Below are positions 42,771-51,424 of a stretch of DNA of 64,000 nt, one piece after another. The translations under genes and the position numbers were made by a program. This DNA is from Cyanobacteria bacterium UBA2566 (lineage in GTDB: Bacteria > Cyanobacteriota > Cyanobacteriia > Cyanobacteriales > Desertifilaceae). The notes under the pieces are model-generated. The model made no database searches. It was not told the DNA's origin and saw only the letters and a list, made by a program, of their open reading frames with translations. The first letter of the stretch is position 1; the number at the start of each line of letters is the position of its first letter. Location of the stretch: assembly GCA_002340255.1 (NCBI GenBank), contig DDLS01000174.1, positions 40,498 to 104,497 of the forward strand, read 5' to 3'.

Positions 42771-43466
42771 CTAATTTAATTGATAGTGTAAAAACACCTC
42801 TTGTCCTACAGGGTGAGCAGAGAGGAGAGTTAGAGATTTGGGCACACTTAAACCTAACCCATCTACCGGAGTAGGAGCAGTTGCGCCCCCTAAAAGCACT
42901 GGGCATATGGTTAACCATAATTCATCAATCCAATCTCCCGCGAGTAAACTTGCTACTAGCGCTCCTCCTCCGAGGATAGCCAAGCGCTTGAGATTTAATG
43001 GGGCGAACTGGACAAAAATCCCATTCCAATAGAAGCCCCCTTCATGGGTAGGAGCGGTGAGAATACGGTCAAATTGTGGTGCTAATTCAGGTTGATTTTG
43101 CCAGGGAATTGCTCCCTCTGGGGTGGTGAGCAGCCATCGGGGAACGGATTGTTGAAAAAAGCGATAGGAAGCATCAAGATTGCCAGTTTGAGAGACTACA
43201 ATTTGTACAGGTTGGGGCGGCTGTTGCTGTTGCTGGCGTTGCTGTAGAAGTTGGGGATCAGAAATACTCAGAGTTGTGCCATAGGCGCGTAGGGTTCCTG
43301 CACCGAATAAGACAGCATCCACTTTAGCAATTTGTTGTTCGAGATGGGCTTTATCCGCCGTAGAACCAAACCGGGCAGGGGAACGGTCACTGTCGGAGAT
43401 TTTGCCATCGGCACTCATGGCAAGAATAGCTGTAATGTGGGGGCGATCGACCGCAAAACCCGTCAT
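42771..43466 (-). CDS. RibD C-terminal/dihydrofolate-reductase-like reductase
   Basis: 231-aa NADPH-dependent reductase of the RibD C-terminal domain family (5-amino-6-(5-phosphoribosylamino)uracil reductase-like). The N-terminus has HITAILAMSADGKISDSDRSPARFGS, the substrate-binding start. DAVLFGAGTLRAYGTTLS is the nucleotide-binding segment, and LAILGGGALVASLLAGDWIDELWLTICPVLLGG is the late signature. A Gln-rich loop lies in the middle. The deaminase half is absent, so it may be the separate reductase of riboflavin synthesis or a paralogue. Heptamer-type ATTACC repeats adjoin its 3' end. Confidence 0.88.
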   Translation of the reverse strand: MTGFAVDRPHITAILAMSADGKISDSDRSPARFGSTADKAHLEQQIAKVDAVLFGAGTLRAYGTTLSISDPQLLQQRQQQQQPPQPVQIVVSQTGNLDASYRFFQQSVPRWLLTTPEGAIPWQNQPELAPQFDRILTAPTHEGGFYWNGIFVQFAPLNLKRLAILGGGALVASLLAGDWIDELWLTICPVLLGGATAPTPVDGLGLSVPKSLTLLSAHPVGQEVFLHYQLN

Positions 43467-43834
43467 AGTATAGTCATAAGTATAGGAGTAAGAGCTTTCA
43501 GAAAGTATACAATATGTTGCTTAATGTTGCTCTATAGAAAAATTTGCTTGCCTCCAAGGGAAGATGCTTGATAGGCTAGGGATGGGAAAGTAAATTCAGG
43601 GATTAAGCTTCTTATCCCTCAATACCCATATCAGAAGCAGGGTGCAAACGATCTCGAGTAATCCTTAACCTCAAAATTGTGATGAAGAACACAGTTAGGT
43701 CTATGGTGAAATCATAGCCTAAATTACAAAAATCTTTAGACTATACAGTGAGTGCTATATTAATCATATTTTAGGATGACCTCGTAAATTAATGTTCTAA
43801 CGTTCAAACATCTACCAAAACCCAACTCAAGATA
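43467..43834. other. Intergenic region upstream of sigF
   Basis: 368 bp between divergent genes, A+T-rich, no gene or repeat recognised. It must contain the sigF promoter, but no confident -10/-35 elements could be chosen. Confidence 0.4.
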
Positions 43835-44608
43835 ATGGCAACTCCAGCTTCCCAAGATATAAAATATGAAAATATTGATTGGCTCTCGGCTTATCAACAA
43901 AATCCTTCCCTAGAATTGCGGAATAAAATTGTCAAATCGAATATTGGTTTAGTCAGGAAAGAAGCCCATCACTGGATGCACCAATGCAGTGAAGGATATG
44001 ATGATTTACTTCAAGTTGGGTGTATTGGTCTCATTCGAGCTATAGAACGATTTGAACTGGGCAAAGGCCATGCCTTTAGTTCTTTCGCGATTCCCTACAT
44101 TCGGGGTGAAATTCAACATTATTTGCGCGATCGCAGCAATACTGTCCGTATTCCTCGACGCTGGTTAACGATACAGCGCCAAGCTGAAAGTACGATTCGG
44201 GATTTACAAGTTAAACTCAACCGCTATCCCAAAGATCTAGAAATCGCTGAAGCTATGGGCTTATCAGTAGCAGAATGGCACGAGGTGAAACTTGCTTCTA
44301 AAAATCGCTCGCTACTCAGCCTAGATGCTCCCGTCACAGATGAAGGCGAACAAGCCACCAGTTTAGGGGAACTGGTTCCCGACCATCGCTATCGCAGTTT
44401 CCAGTTAGCCATGGAAGACCAAATCCGTCTCCAACAAGCCCTAGTAAACTTAGAAGATCGTACCCGCAAAGTCTTGGAATTTGTCTTTCTCTACGACCTC
44501 ACCCAAAAAGAAACGGCTGAACGGATGGGCATTAGCGCCGTTACTGTCTCTCGACAGGTGAAAAAAGGTCTAGAGCGGTTGAAAAAAGTAATGATGACAG
44601 AGATCTGA
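43835..44608 (+). CDS. sigF: RNA polymerase sigma factor SigF (group 3)
   Basis: 257-aa sigma factor of the SigB/F/G type. Region 2 is DDLLQVGCIGLIRAIERFELGKGHAFSSFAIPYIRGEIQHYLRDRS, followed by VRIPRRW typical of cyanobacterial SigF. Region 3 lies at LNRYPKDLEIAEAMGLSVAEW, and region 4 is DRTRKVLEFVFLYDLTQKETAERMGISAVTVSRQVKKGLERLK. In model cyanobacteria SigF controls type IV pilus genes, motility and secretion. No anti-sigma factor is adjacent. The downstream pilus-like lipoprotein gene could be in its regulon, an inference. Confidence 0.93.
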   Translation: MATPASQDIKYENIDWLSAYQQNPSLELRNKIVKSNIGLVRKEAHHWMHQCSEGYDDLLQVGCIGLIRAIERFELGKGHAFSSFAIPYIRGEIQHYLRDRSNTVRIPRRWLTIQRQAESTIRDLQVKLNRYPKDLEIAEAMGLSVAEWHEVKLASKNRSLLSLDAPVTDEGEQATSLGELVPDHRYRSFQLAMEDQIRLQQALVNLEDRTRKVLEFVFLYDLTQKETAERMGISAVTVSRQVKKGLERLKKVMMTEI

Positions 44609-44768
44609 AGCCCTCATCCCCCAAACCCGTTCGACAATCTCAAAGTGGGGAGAGAGGGAGAACAGCCTATTCCCTATTCCCTATTCCCCCAAAATCAGCC
44701 TAAAATAGCAGTACCATTAACCCAGTTGCTCAATCGTCAGCTAATCGTGCTAATCGTGGGGGGTTTCC

Positions 44769-45650
44769 ATGCGTTCATCATTCTTAGTCCTATTCCTTAG
44801 TATCTTAAGCCTAGGCTTATCCAGTTGTGGTTTAATTGGAGGTGGAGGAGAAGAACCTGCCGCAGAAGCCCCTCCACCCGAACCCGTAGCGGCTGCACCC
44901 CAAACCACTCCCCCTGAAGGAACTGAAACGGAAGGAACTGAAGGCGAAGCTCCGGCAGAAGTGTTTCCAGAAGAAGAGGAACCGGAAGCGCAAGAACCGC
45001 CCGCCCCACCTCCCCCCCAATCGACTCTGGAACAATCTACCAATGTTGAAGATCGAGTACAGTCCGTGAGCAATACAACGGGACAAAAAGATCCTTTTAA
45101 TCCTCCAGGCATTATTATTACCGGAGGATCAGAAAATGGTGGTGCAGACAATGGCGGACCAGCAGGGGGTATACCGCCCATCATCGTCGAAGATTCCCCA
45201 CCGCCTCCACCTCCTACACCTCCTACACCTCCTAATAATGCTGGTAGTGGTTCAGGTAATGGAGCAGTAGCACCAGCGATTCCTAAAATTGCACCTCTAT
45301 CAATACCAGAACTGCCACAAGTGGAACCGCCCCCAAATTTAGGGATAGATCCGAGGTTTCAACCCGTACCTGCTGCCCCAGCAGGGCCAATAGGGCCACC
45401 GCCTCCGAATACGGCTAGAGCGGTGGAAGTGTCGGCTGTGGTACAAGTGGGACAGGTGGTGAAGGCTATTGTGAAATCCCCTGGTGAAGACACCCGTTAT
45501 GTAGGAGTAGGGGATTATATCGGCGGCGGTTCGGTATATGTGAAAAATATTGATGTCTATACCCCGGCCGAACCGGTGGTCGTTTTAGAAGAGAATGGGC
45601 AAGAAGTGACCCGTCCAGTGGGGGCAGCTCCCTTACCCCCAGAGATATAA
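44769..45650 (+). CDS. Proline-rich lipoprotein, PilP-like C-terminus
   Basis: 293-aa lipoprotein: signal peptide with lipobox LSSC (Cys ~20), then a long low-complexity Pro/Glu/Ala region with several poly-Pro runs (residues ~25-205), then a compact ~80-residue domain: VEVSAVVQVGQVVKAIVKSPGEDTRYVGVGDYIGGGSVYVKNIDVY. Before it DPFNPP recalls the DPF motif of PilP. The folded end resembles the PilP beta-domain that couples the type IV pilus alignment complex to the secretin. Similarity is by eye and moderate. The Pro-rich linker would span the periplasm. It is 160 bp downstream of sigF. Confidence 0.7.
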   Translation: MRSSFLVLFLSILSLGLSSCGLIGGGGEEPAAEAPPPEPVAAAPQTTPPEGTETEGTEGEAPAEVFPEEEEPEAQEPPAPPPPQSTLEQSTNVEDRVQSVSNTTGQKDPFNPPGIIITGGSENGGADNGGPAGGIPPIIVEDSPPPPPPTPPTPPNNAGSGSGNGAVAPAIPKIAPLSIPELPQVEPPPNLGIDPRFQPVPAAPAGPIGPPPPNTARAVEVSAVVQVGQVVKAIVKSPGEDTRYVGVGDYIGGGSVYVKNIDVYTPAEPVVVLEENGQEVTRPVGAAPLPPEI

Positions 45651-45695
45651 TGCCTCATCAATTGGTCGCTATTATTTTAGACTGGGAGTAAGATT

Positions 45696-46490
45696 ATGGG
45701 GGTACTGATGAACACTAATCAATCCTGCCTAAAGCTTATGGTTAGATCCTTACAAACCTGGGGATATTCTTGTTTAGCTGCGTTAAGTTTGAGTGGTTTA
45801 AGTGTGATACTGATTATGGAGGGGGCGATCGCCCAATTGGGAGGAGATTCCTTGGGTACTCCAGATGAAGAATTAATTCCCTCTTGCGTCCCTGACATTG
45901 CCGATGGGGTGGCTAAATGTAATTATCCCAATGGAGATAATTATCAGGGGGAACTTCAGGGAGGATTACCTAACGGTCAAGGGGTTTATGTCCATGCAGA
46001 AGGAGATCGCTATCAAGGCAGCTTTTTCAACGGTAAACCCCACGGTCGAGGAGTCTTTATTAAAGCTGATGATGCCCGTCTAGAAGGAGTCTTTGAAAAC
46101 GGAATTTTAAAGAATGGCCGCGCTGTATTTCCTGATGGAAAATACTATGAGGGAACCTTTGGATTAGTCACGAATCTCAGTACCAATGTAACCAGCAGTC
46201 AGCCTGAAGGCAAAGGACGGTTTGTTTATCCCGATCGAAGTCGCTATGAAGGAGAATTTTTTGCGGGTGAACCCTTTGGTCAAGGTGCACTCATTCGTCC
46301 GGATGGAACCCGTTGTCAAGGTCGTTTTTTTAATGAAGCATTAGATGCTAATGTTCAATGTGTCTTTTCCGATGGTACAAGATATGAAGGAGAATTACGC
46401 GGTGGTATTCCCCATGGTCAAGGTGTACTTATTTCTCCTGATGGTCAGCGAACCTCTGGACGCTTCCGTGATGGTGAGTTCGTGAATTAA
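45696..46490 (+). CDS. MORN-repeat protein, exported
   Basis: 264-aa protein with an N-terminal signal or anchor segment (residues ~20-48) and at least seven MORN-type repeats, such as YPNGDNYQGELQGGLPNGQG, DRYQGSFFNGKPHGRGVF, GKYYEGTF, SRYEGEFFAGEPFGQG and TRYEGELRGGIPHGQGVL. MORN repeats form an elongated beta-sheet that binds lipids or proteins. The location is probably periplasmic. The first ATG (45696) follows GGGAG at good spacing. It is 45 bp after the Pro-rich lipoprotein gene and may be cotranscribed. Confidence 0.88.
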   Translation: MGVLMNTNQSCLKLMVRSLQTWGYSCLAALSLSGLSVILIMEGAIAQLGGDSLGTPDEELIPSCVPDIADGVAKCNYPNGDNYQGELQGGLPNGQGVYVHAEGDRYQGSFFNGKPHGRGVFIKADDARLEGVFENGILKNGRAVFPDGKYYEGTFGLVTNLSTNVTSSQPEGKGRFVYPDRSRYEGEFFAGEPFGQGALIRPDGTRCQGRFFNEALDANVQCVFSDGTRYEGELRGGIPHGQGVLISPDGQRTSGRFRDGEFVN

Positions 46491-46554
46491 TCTTGAGATC
46501 GTGAAACATCGTTTTCCCCAGAAATATTGAATATTAGCTCAATGCCGAAAACAA

Positions 46555-46581
46555 GAGGATAAAATATGGTATTTTATCCTC
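46555..46581. terminator. Perfect 12-bp hairpin downstream of MORN gene
   Basis: GAGGATAAAATA-TGG-TATTTTATCCTC. It lacks a following T-tract, so termination is uncertain, though it could stabilise the mRNA end. Confidence 0.45.
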
Positions 46582-46720
46582 ATTCAAGATCTTGAACCCA
46601 ATACAATTGACATTCTCATCGGACTCAATGCACAGTGATTCCTAAAAAATTTTGCGTTTAATTCTAGTCAATATTTTAGCGATCGCACTGTGCAAAAGTC
46701 ACAGAAGCGAGGCATCAAGC

Positions 46721-46754
46721 AAAAAAATCCTTCTCCAGAAAATAGAGAAGGATT
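46721..46754 (-). terminator. Intrinsic terminator of deoxyhypusine-synthase-like gene
   Basis: On the minus strand AATCCTTCTC, a 9-nt loop and GAGAAGGATT are followed by TTTTT, about 35 bp after the stop codon. Confidence 0.8.
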
Positions 46755-46789
46755 AGGGTGAAGAAAAGGTTATTCTTCAAATAGTGACG

Positions 46790-47968
46790 TTATTTACGGA
46801 TAGGAGTGCCGCACGGATAAGTGACGACCGGAGCAGCAGCACTCATTTCTTTCGGTTGAGCCACCCCAGAAGCCTTTGGTTGCGCCTGATAGTCCGCTTT
46901 TAAGCGATCTAACAATTCCTGACGGCGATCGTACAGCCGTTTCAGGGAACGGGGTGTAGATTTTTTACTCACATAGGAGCTAATCAACGGTAAGGCGATC
47001 GTGCTATCGGTATAGCACACAATACTATTGGGTAATTCGTTCGGGTCTACTTTCCCCCAACTCACTGCTTCTGAAGGAGTTGCTCCCGATAATCCTCCGG
47101 TATCGGGACGAGCGTCGGTAATCTGGATAAAATAATCATGACCCCGTTCTTCTAAACCCAAAACCTCATGAATCTGGGGTTGAGTTTGCAACAGGAAGTT
47201 TTTCGGCGAACCGCCACCAATCATCAACGCCGCACTTCTCCCCATCACATTGGGAATACCGGAATTCCGAGCGCCATAGACAATGGCTGCGGTTTCATTA
47301 ACATCAATGGCTGGATCAATCATGAGATCCGATCCCTCTAATGCCAAAGCTGCCACATTCATACCGATGGAACTATCCCCAGGAGAAGAGGTATAGATAG
47401 GAACGCCACATTCATAGGCTGTGGAGAGTAAGCAAGGATTTTCAATACCTAAACGTTGTTCAATTTCCCAGATATACCGCCCCAAATGATAATGAAATTC
47501 AGCCGTTCCCATCCGTTTTTGGAATTCTGGTGCTTTCAAGGTTTGGCGGATAAAGGCATCAGTTTCTAATAGCACATCGTAGTCGAACACAATGTCATAA
47601 ATGCGGATATGTCCCTCTTCTCGCAATTTCACATCATCTAAGAAGGGACTGCCTGCATATAGACTCATTCCCAAACCATAATGCAGATCGTGATATAAAT
47701 TAGCTCCCGTGCTAATCATCCAATCAATATAGCCTTGTTGCATGAGAGGTGCTAGAATTCCCACCCCAAATCCGGCTGGAGTCATGGCTCCAGAGAGACT
47801 TACACCGACAGTGACTCCCGGCTGCATGACTTTCTGGGTGAGCAAGTGGCAAATTTCCCGCAGTCGTGCTGAATTGTAGGCGGTAAAGTAGCCATCAATC
47901 AGATCGACTACACTAATTTCTGTGGGCAAAGGAGCCGGTGCAATTTTGTTTTTGAGTAAGCGAGACAT
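46790..47968 (-). CDS. Deoxyhypusine synthase-like protein
   Basis: 392-aa member of the deoxyhypusine synthase superfamily (NAD-dependent aminobutyl transfer from spermidine). LSGAMTPAGFGVGILAPLMQQGYIDWMISTGANLYHDLHYGLGM is the NAD-binding N-terminal block, and the catalytic Lys region is LMIGGGSPKNFLLQ. TGGLSGATPSEAVSWGK is the late signature. Bacteria have no eIF5A, so these homologues make other products, such as homospermidine or modified polyamines. It ends with a short Ala/Lys tail. It stands alone with its own terminator; the product cannot be told from sequence. Confidence 0.9.
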   Translation of the reverse strand: MSRLLKNKIAPAPLPTEISVVDLIDGYFTAYNSARLREICHLLTQKVMQPGVTVGVSLSGAMTPAGFGVGILAPLMQQGYIDWMISTGANLYHDLHYGLGMSLYAGSPFLDDVKLREEGHIRIYDIVFDYDVLLETDAFIRQTLKAPEFQKRMGTAEFHYHLGRYIWEIEQRLGIENPCLLSTAYECGVPIYTSSPGDSSIGMNVAALALEGSDLMIDPAIDVNETAAIVYGARNSGIPNVMGRSAALMIGGGSPKNFLLQTQPQIHEVLGLEERGHDYFIQITDARPDTGGLSGATPSEAVSWGKVDPNELPNSIVCYTDSTIALPLISSYVSKKSTPRSLKRLYDRRQELLDRLKADYQAQPKASGVAQPKEMSAAAPVVTYPCGTPIRK

Positions 47969-48822
47969 GATAAATTCTCCTATTTTCTAATCTGCTTGAT
48001 TGGGATACCGATTCTCTATCATTCTTTGAGCAAGACATCGAGAATTCCCAGGAAGAATCAACCCCTAATTTGGAGTTTTTTTATCCCTTCCAGTTTTTGG
48101 CAATCATGGGAAAATACCCTCAAAAACCATGTCTAGAAATCCATTTCTAGCTGGCTTTGGGTTTGTATTCCTGGATTTTTAGAGATCGTTAAAGCTTAAT
48201 TAGGGTTCAATTTCTGAGCAGCTAAATCACTGTCCATTTACCTTGGGTTTTTCTTTCCAAGGGGTCATGTTCAGGACTTACAGCACTTCTGCTATGAGGA
48301 ACGGACTCAAAGGCTCCAAGCATCAATACTACAAGTGTTTGCCTAGGGTGTTTATGTTTGCAAAGCAGAATACGCTGTATTTAGCTGATTGACCGGCCCA
48401 GTTTGCCAACTTCAGTTGAGGGTAGGGCAAACCTAACAGTTACAGACCGGTCAGATCGGACTAGGGGGTTCACAGCCATCCACCCAGGAGATCGTGGGGT
48501 CAGACTTACGTCTACGCTTGAGTTTCATTTCTAGATACCACAAGCCTTGCCAGGGGTATCCAGTCAGGGGAGGATAGTTCAATTTTCTTCTTAACACCTA
48601 TTTAGAGACCGCCTATTTCAACTATAGCAGAAGTTTAAGAAAACTGTATTTTTTGGAATTTAGTTATCTAGATTGCCATTAAGGGAATATCCTAGGGGTC
48701 TATTCAAGGCTTAAAGGCTGCTATACATTCTCATTATTTTTACTAAGATTTGGTCAAAATCAGGTTAACAAAAGGCAAATATTTTTCAGGATCAATTTCA
48801 CACAAACAATTAGGAATGGCTA
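47969..48822. other. Long non-coding region
   Basis: 854 bp between two minus-strand genes, with no supported protein gene. It includes a strongly structured segment at 48390-48453 and may contain the promoter and leader of the deoxyhypusine-synthase-like gene. The dense local secondary structure in 48240-48560 could reflect a non-coding RNA. Confidence 0.5.
48390..48453. ncRNA. Candidate structured RNA element
   Basis: Nested inverted repeats: outer TGACCGG (48390-48396) with CCGGTCA (48447-48453), inner GTTTGCC with GGCAAAC, and an inner AAC..GTT. The arrangement predicts a two-tier stem. I could not match it to 6S RNA, tmRNA, SRP RNA or RNase P RNA; strand is undecided. Confidence 0.3.
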
Positions 48823-49182
48823 TTATTGTCCAGGACGAAGGGCGATCGCCTGCTGGGGGGCGAAAATTTTCCCCACGGCGATCGCGATTCGGGTCAGATC
48901 CTGGTCTAACAAGGGCGGCCAAATGAGACCAGACTGTTTATGTTGCACAAAAGCCTGGCGACTTTCCATGGCTAACCGATGCAGGGCACATACCAAGCGC
49001 CGCTCTAATAACTGCTGCTCCTGGGATTGTTCAGCAATAATACTGAGTGCTAACAGTAAAGACGTAACTTGCCCCGGAACGGGTGGCTCTCCCGCTTGCA
49101 GGCGTAGTAAAAATGCATCAGGATTTTCGCCAGTAGGTAACCCTTGGGCGATCGCAAATTCACAAGCCGTCTTATAGTCCAT
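48823..49182 (-). CDS. Conserved cyanobacterial hypothetical protein
   Basis: 119-aa soluble protein, mostly helical, of a type I have seen in many cyanobacteria, sometimes labelled dethiobiotin synthetase without a basis in sequence (no P-loop). Conserved-looking parts are the N-terminal YKTACEFAIAQGL, PPVPGQVTSLLLALSII in the middle, and LIWPPLLDQDLTRIAIAVGKIF near the C-terminus. No catalytic motif is evident. It is divergent from the sugar aminotransferase gene. Function unknown. Confidence 0.75.
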   Translation of the reverse strand: MDYKTACEFAIAQGLPTGENPDAFLLRLQAGEPPVPGQVTSLLLALSIIAEQSQEQQLLERRLVCALHRLAMESRQAFVQHKQSGLIWPPLLDQDLTRIAIAVGKIFAPQQAIALRPGQ

Positions 49183-49304
49183 CTAATACTCTCCCAAAAA
49201 CGATAAATTTTGATATCAGCACATCACAAACTCCAGTAATTTGCCACTTTCTATCCCTTAATGCCAAACTCGGAAAAGATTAAACTTGCGATCGTCATTA
49301 GCGA

Positions 49305-50450
49305 ATGAACCCATCCTCTACAACTATTCCCTTTGTGGATCTCTCGATCCAACACCAACCTCTGAAAACCCAGTTTGATGAAGCCATGTTAGCGGTTCTG
49401 CGGCAAGGCGACTTTATCTTGGGTCAAGCCGTCAAAGACTTTGAAGTCGCATTTGCTCAAAAATCGGGAGTTCAGTATGGTATTGGAGTCGCTTGTGGAA
49501 CCGATGCGATCGCCCTTGGCTTAAAAGCCTGTGGCATTCAACCTGGAGACGAAATCATCTTACCAGCCAACACCTTCATCGCCACCCTCATCGGTGTTCT
49601 ACACTCAGGAGCAACCCCCATTTTAGCCAACTGCGATCCAAACAGTGCCCTAATCGATCTACAAGCAGCCGAAAAGCTAGTTACTCCCAAAACCAAAGCC
49701 ATTCTTCCCGTTCATCTCTATGGTCAAATGGTCTCCCCTCAAGCCCTCCTAGACTTTGCCCAAACCCATAATTTGTTTATCTTTGAAGATGCTGCCCAAG
49801 CACATTTGGCCCATCGAGAAGGGTATACGGCAGGTTCTGTCGGCAAAGCGGCTGCCTATAGCTTTTATCCAAGTAAAAATCTTGGCGCATTTGGAGATGG
49901 AGGTATGGTCTTAACCAACGATCCAGAGGTGGAGAGCAATATGAAAACGCTAAGAAATTACGGGGCGCCGCGCAAATATTACCACACTGAATTGGGAACT
50001 AATAGCCGTTTAGATACCCTCCAGGCCGCTATTCTAAACGTGAAGTTACCCCACTTGCTCACCTGGAACCAACAGCGCAACCAAGCTGCAAAAGAATACG
50101 ATCGCCTCTTCGCTCCCTTGGCTGCATCCGGTCTTGTCCCGATCGCCAACTTCAGTGGTGCCGGCCATGTTTATCACCTCTATGTGATTCGCCTCTTAGA
50201 AAGCTGTCCCCTGAGCCGAGATACGCTACAAGAAGAACTCAAACTTGCTAACATTCAAACCGGTATCCACTATCCAGTTCCCTGCCATCTACAGCCGGCT
50301 TATGCCCATCTAGGTTATCATGCGGAAGACTTTCCTGAAGCCGAACAACTCTGCGAGTCTATCCTCTCCCTACCCATGTTCCCAGGGATTACTTTAGAAC
50401 AAATCGAGCGAGTTGTTGAGGCGATCGCCTTAGCAGTTAAGAAAAACTAA
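49305..50450 (+). CDS. DegT/DnrJ/EryC1/StrS sugar aminotransferase
   Basis: 381-aa PLP enzyme that transaminates a keto-sugar nucleotide for polysaccharide or antigen synthesis. Signature parts are VACGTDAIALGLKACGIQPGDEIILPANTFIA (residues ~65-96), FIFEDAAQAHLA, and the PLP Lys in YSFYPSKNLGAFGDGGMVLT (~190). NYGAPRKYYH, NSRLDTLQAAIL and VYHLYVIRL complete the family. It heads the exopolysaccharide/exosortase cluster, 56 bp before the exosortase gene, so it probably makes an amino sugar of the exported polymer. Confidence 0.93.
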   Translation: MNPSSTTIPFVDLSIQHQPLKTQFDEAMLAVLRQGDFILGQAVKDFEVAFAQKSGVQYGIGVACGTDAIALGLKACGIQPGDEIILPANTFIATLIGVLHSGATPILANCDPNSALIDLQAAEKLVTPKTKAILPVHLYGQMVSPQALLDFAQTHNLFIFEDAAQAHLAHREGYTAGSVGKAAAYSFYPSKNLGAFGDGGMVLTNDPEVESNMKTLRNYGAPRKYYHTELGTNSRLDTLQAAILNVKLPHLLTWNQQRNQAAKEYDRLFAPLAASGLVPIANFSGAGHVYHLYVIRLLESCPLSRDTLQEELKLANIQTGIHYPVPCHLQPAYAHLGYHAEDFPEAEQLCESILSLPMFPGITLEQIERVVEAIALAVKKN

Positions 50451-50506
50451 ATAAAACCCCGTATTCCCCATTCCCTATTCCCTCAAAAACATTCCCTAAA
50501 AACACG

Positions 50507-51424
50507 ATGACTCAACCATCTTCCTTTCCCAGTTCCATACCCAAATCTTGGCTCAATTATGCTCTTATCGCCCTGTTCATCCTTCTCTATGCCCCCTTGC
50601 TCTTCCATTGGTATGATGGCTGGATGAATAAAAGTATCAGTATTGAACACGAATACTTTAGCCATGGGTTAATTGGCTTACCCTTTGCCGTCTATATTGC
50701 CTTCTGGGAAAAACGCCAGCAATGGACACAACTGCCTGACGACTTCCATCCCCTAGGTGGCTTTTTCCTCGGACTCGGTGGAGTGTTCTACATGACTGGA
50801 CTACCCGATATTGTTAATCTCTCCTTTCCCCTGATGCTCATTGGGATTTGTTTGTGGTTAAAAGGTATTCCAGGTCTGAAATTACAAGCTTTTCCCCTCA
50901 TTTTAGTTGCTCTGGCCACTCCCACAGAAATCCCTTATTTAATCGAGCCTTATATTCTCCCCTTACAAAGCTTTATTTCTACCATGGCAGGATTTATCCT
51001 CTCTGGTATTGTGGGAATGGATGTTACCGTAAACGGGATTTATCTCTCCACCGGGGGAAGACTCGTAGAAGTTGCCCCCCACTGTGCGGGATTGAAAATG
51101 CTCTTTACCAGTCTTTATGTAGCGTTAATGCTTCTTTACTGGACGGGTGCGATCGCCTCTCGACGTAAAATCATCTCCTTATTAGCCGGGTCAATTGTTA
51201 TTAGTGTGGTAGCCAATATTATCCGCAATAGCCTACTCACCTACTTTCATGGCACAGGCAACGACCCAGTATTTCATTGGTTACATGAAAGTTGGGGTGG
51301 AGATTTATACTCCGCAGGGATGTTGGGTTTGGTGGTGCTTCTGTTGAATTGGATCAATCGCGACGACTATTTAGAGTTAGAAGAGTCTGATGAAACCCTT
51401 GAACCCCTTAACTCAGATGAATGA
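50507..51424 (+). CDS. Cyanoexosortase B
   Basis: 305-aa polytopic membrane protease/transpeptidase of the exosortase family, cyanobacterial type B. About eight hydrophobic helices. The three catalytic residues are visible: Cys193 in VEVAPHCAGLKMLF, Arg240 in VANIIRNSLLTYF and His260 in FHWLHESWGGD. Exosortases process proteins with C-terminal PEP-CTERM signals and lie in exopolysaccharide loci. The next gene overlaps its end and encodes the partner protein of this type. The intact PEP-CTERM protein at 25474-26115 is a candidate substrate. Confidence 0.92.
   Translation: MTQPSSFPSSIPKSWLNYALIALFILLYAPLLFHWYDGWMNKSISIEHEYFSHGLIGLPFAVYIAFWEKRQQWTQLPDDFHPLGGFFLGLGGVFYMTGLPDIVNLSFPLMLIGICLWLKGIPGLKLQAFPLILVALATPTEIPYLIEPYILPLQSFISTMAGFILSGIVGMDVTVNGIYLSTGGRLVEVAPHCAGLKMLFTSLYVALMLLYWTGAIASRRKIISLLAGSIVISVVANIIRNSLLTYFHGTGNDPVFHWLHESWGGDLYSAGMLGLVVLLLNWINRDDYLELEESDETLEPLNSDE

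Larger units (their letters stand above)
46491..46789. other. Convergent intergenic region
   Basis: 299 bp between the converging MORN and deoxyhypusine-synthase-like genes. It contains two hairpins listed separately and nothing else recognised. Confidence 0.5.

Noticed and set aside
44750..45184. 144-aa minus-strand Gly/Ser/Pro-rich frame
   Set aside because: Shadow of the proline-rich region of the plus-strand lipoprotein gene, which has a signal peptide and folded C-terminus.
48240..48560. Considered as tmRNA, 6S RNA, SRP RNA or RNase P RNA
   Set aside because: I could not find the defining conserved segments of any of these; kept only as an unassigned structured element.
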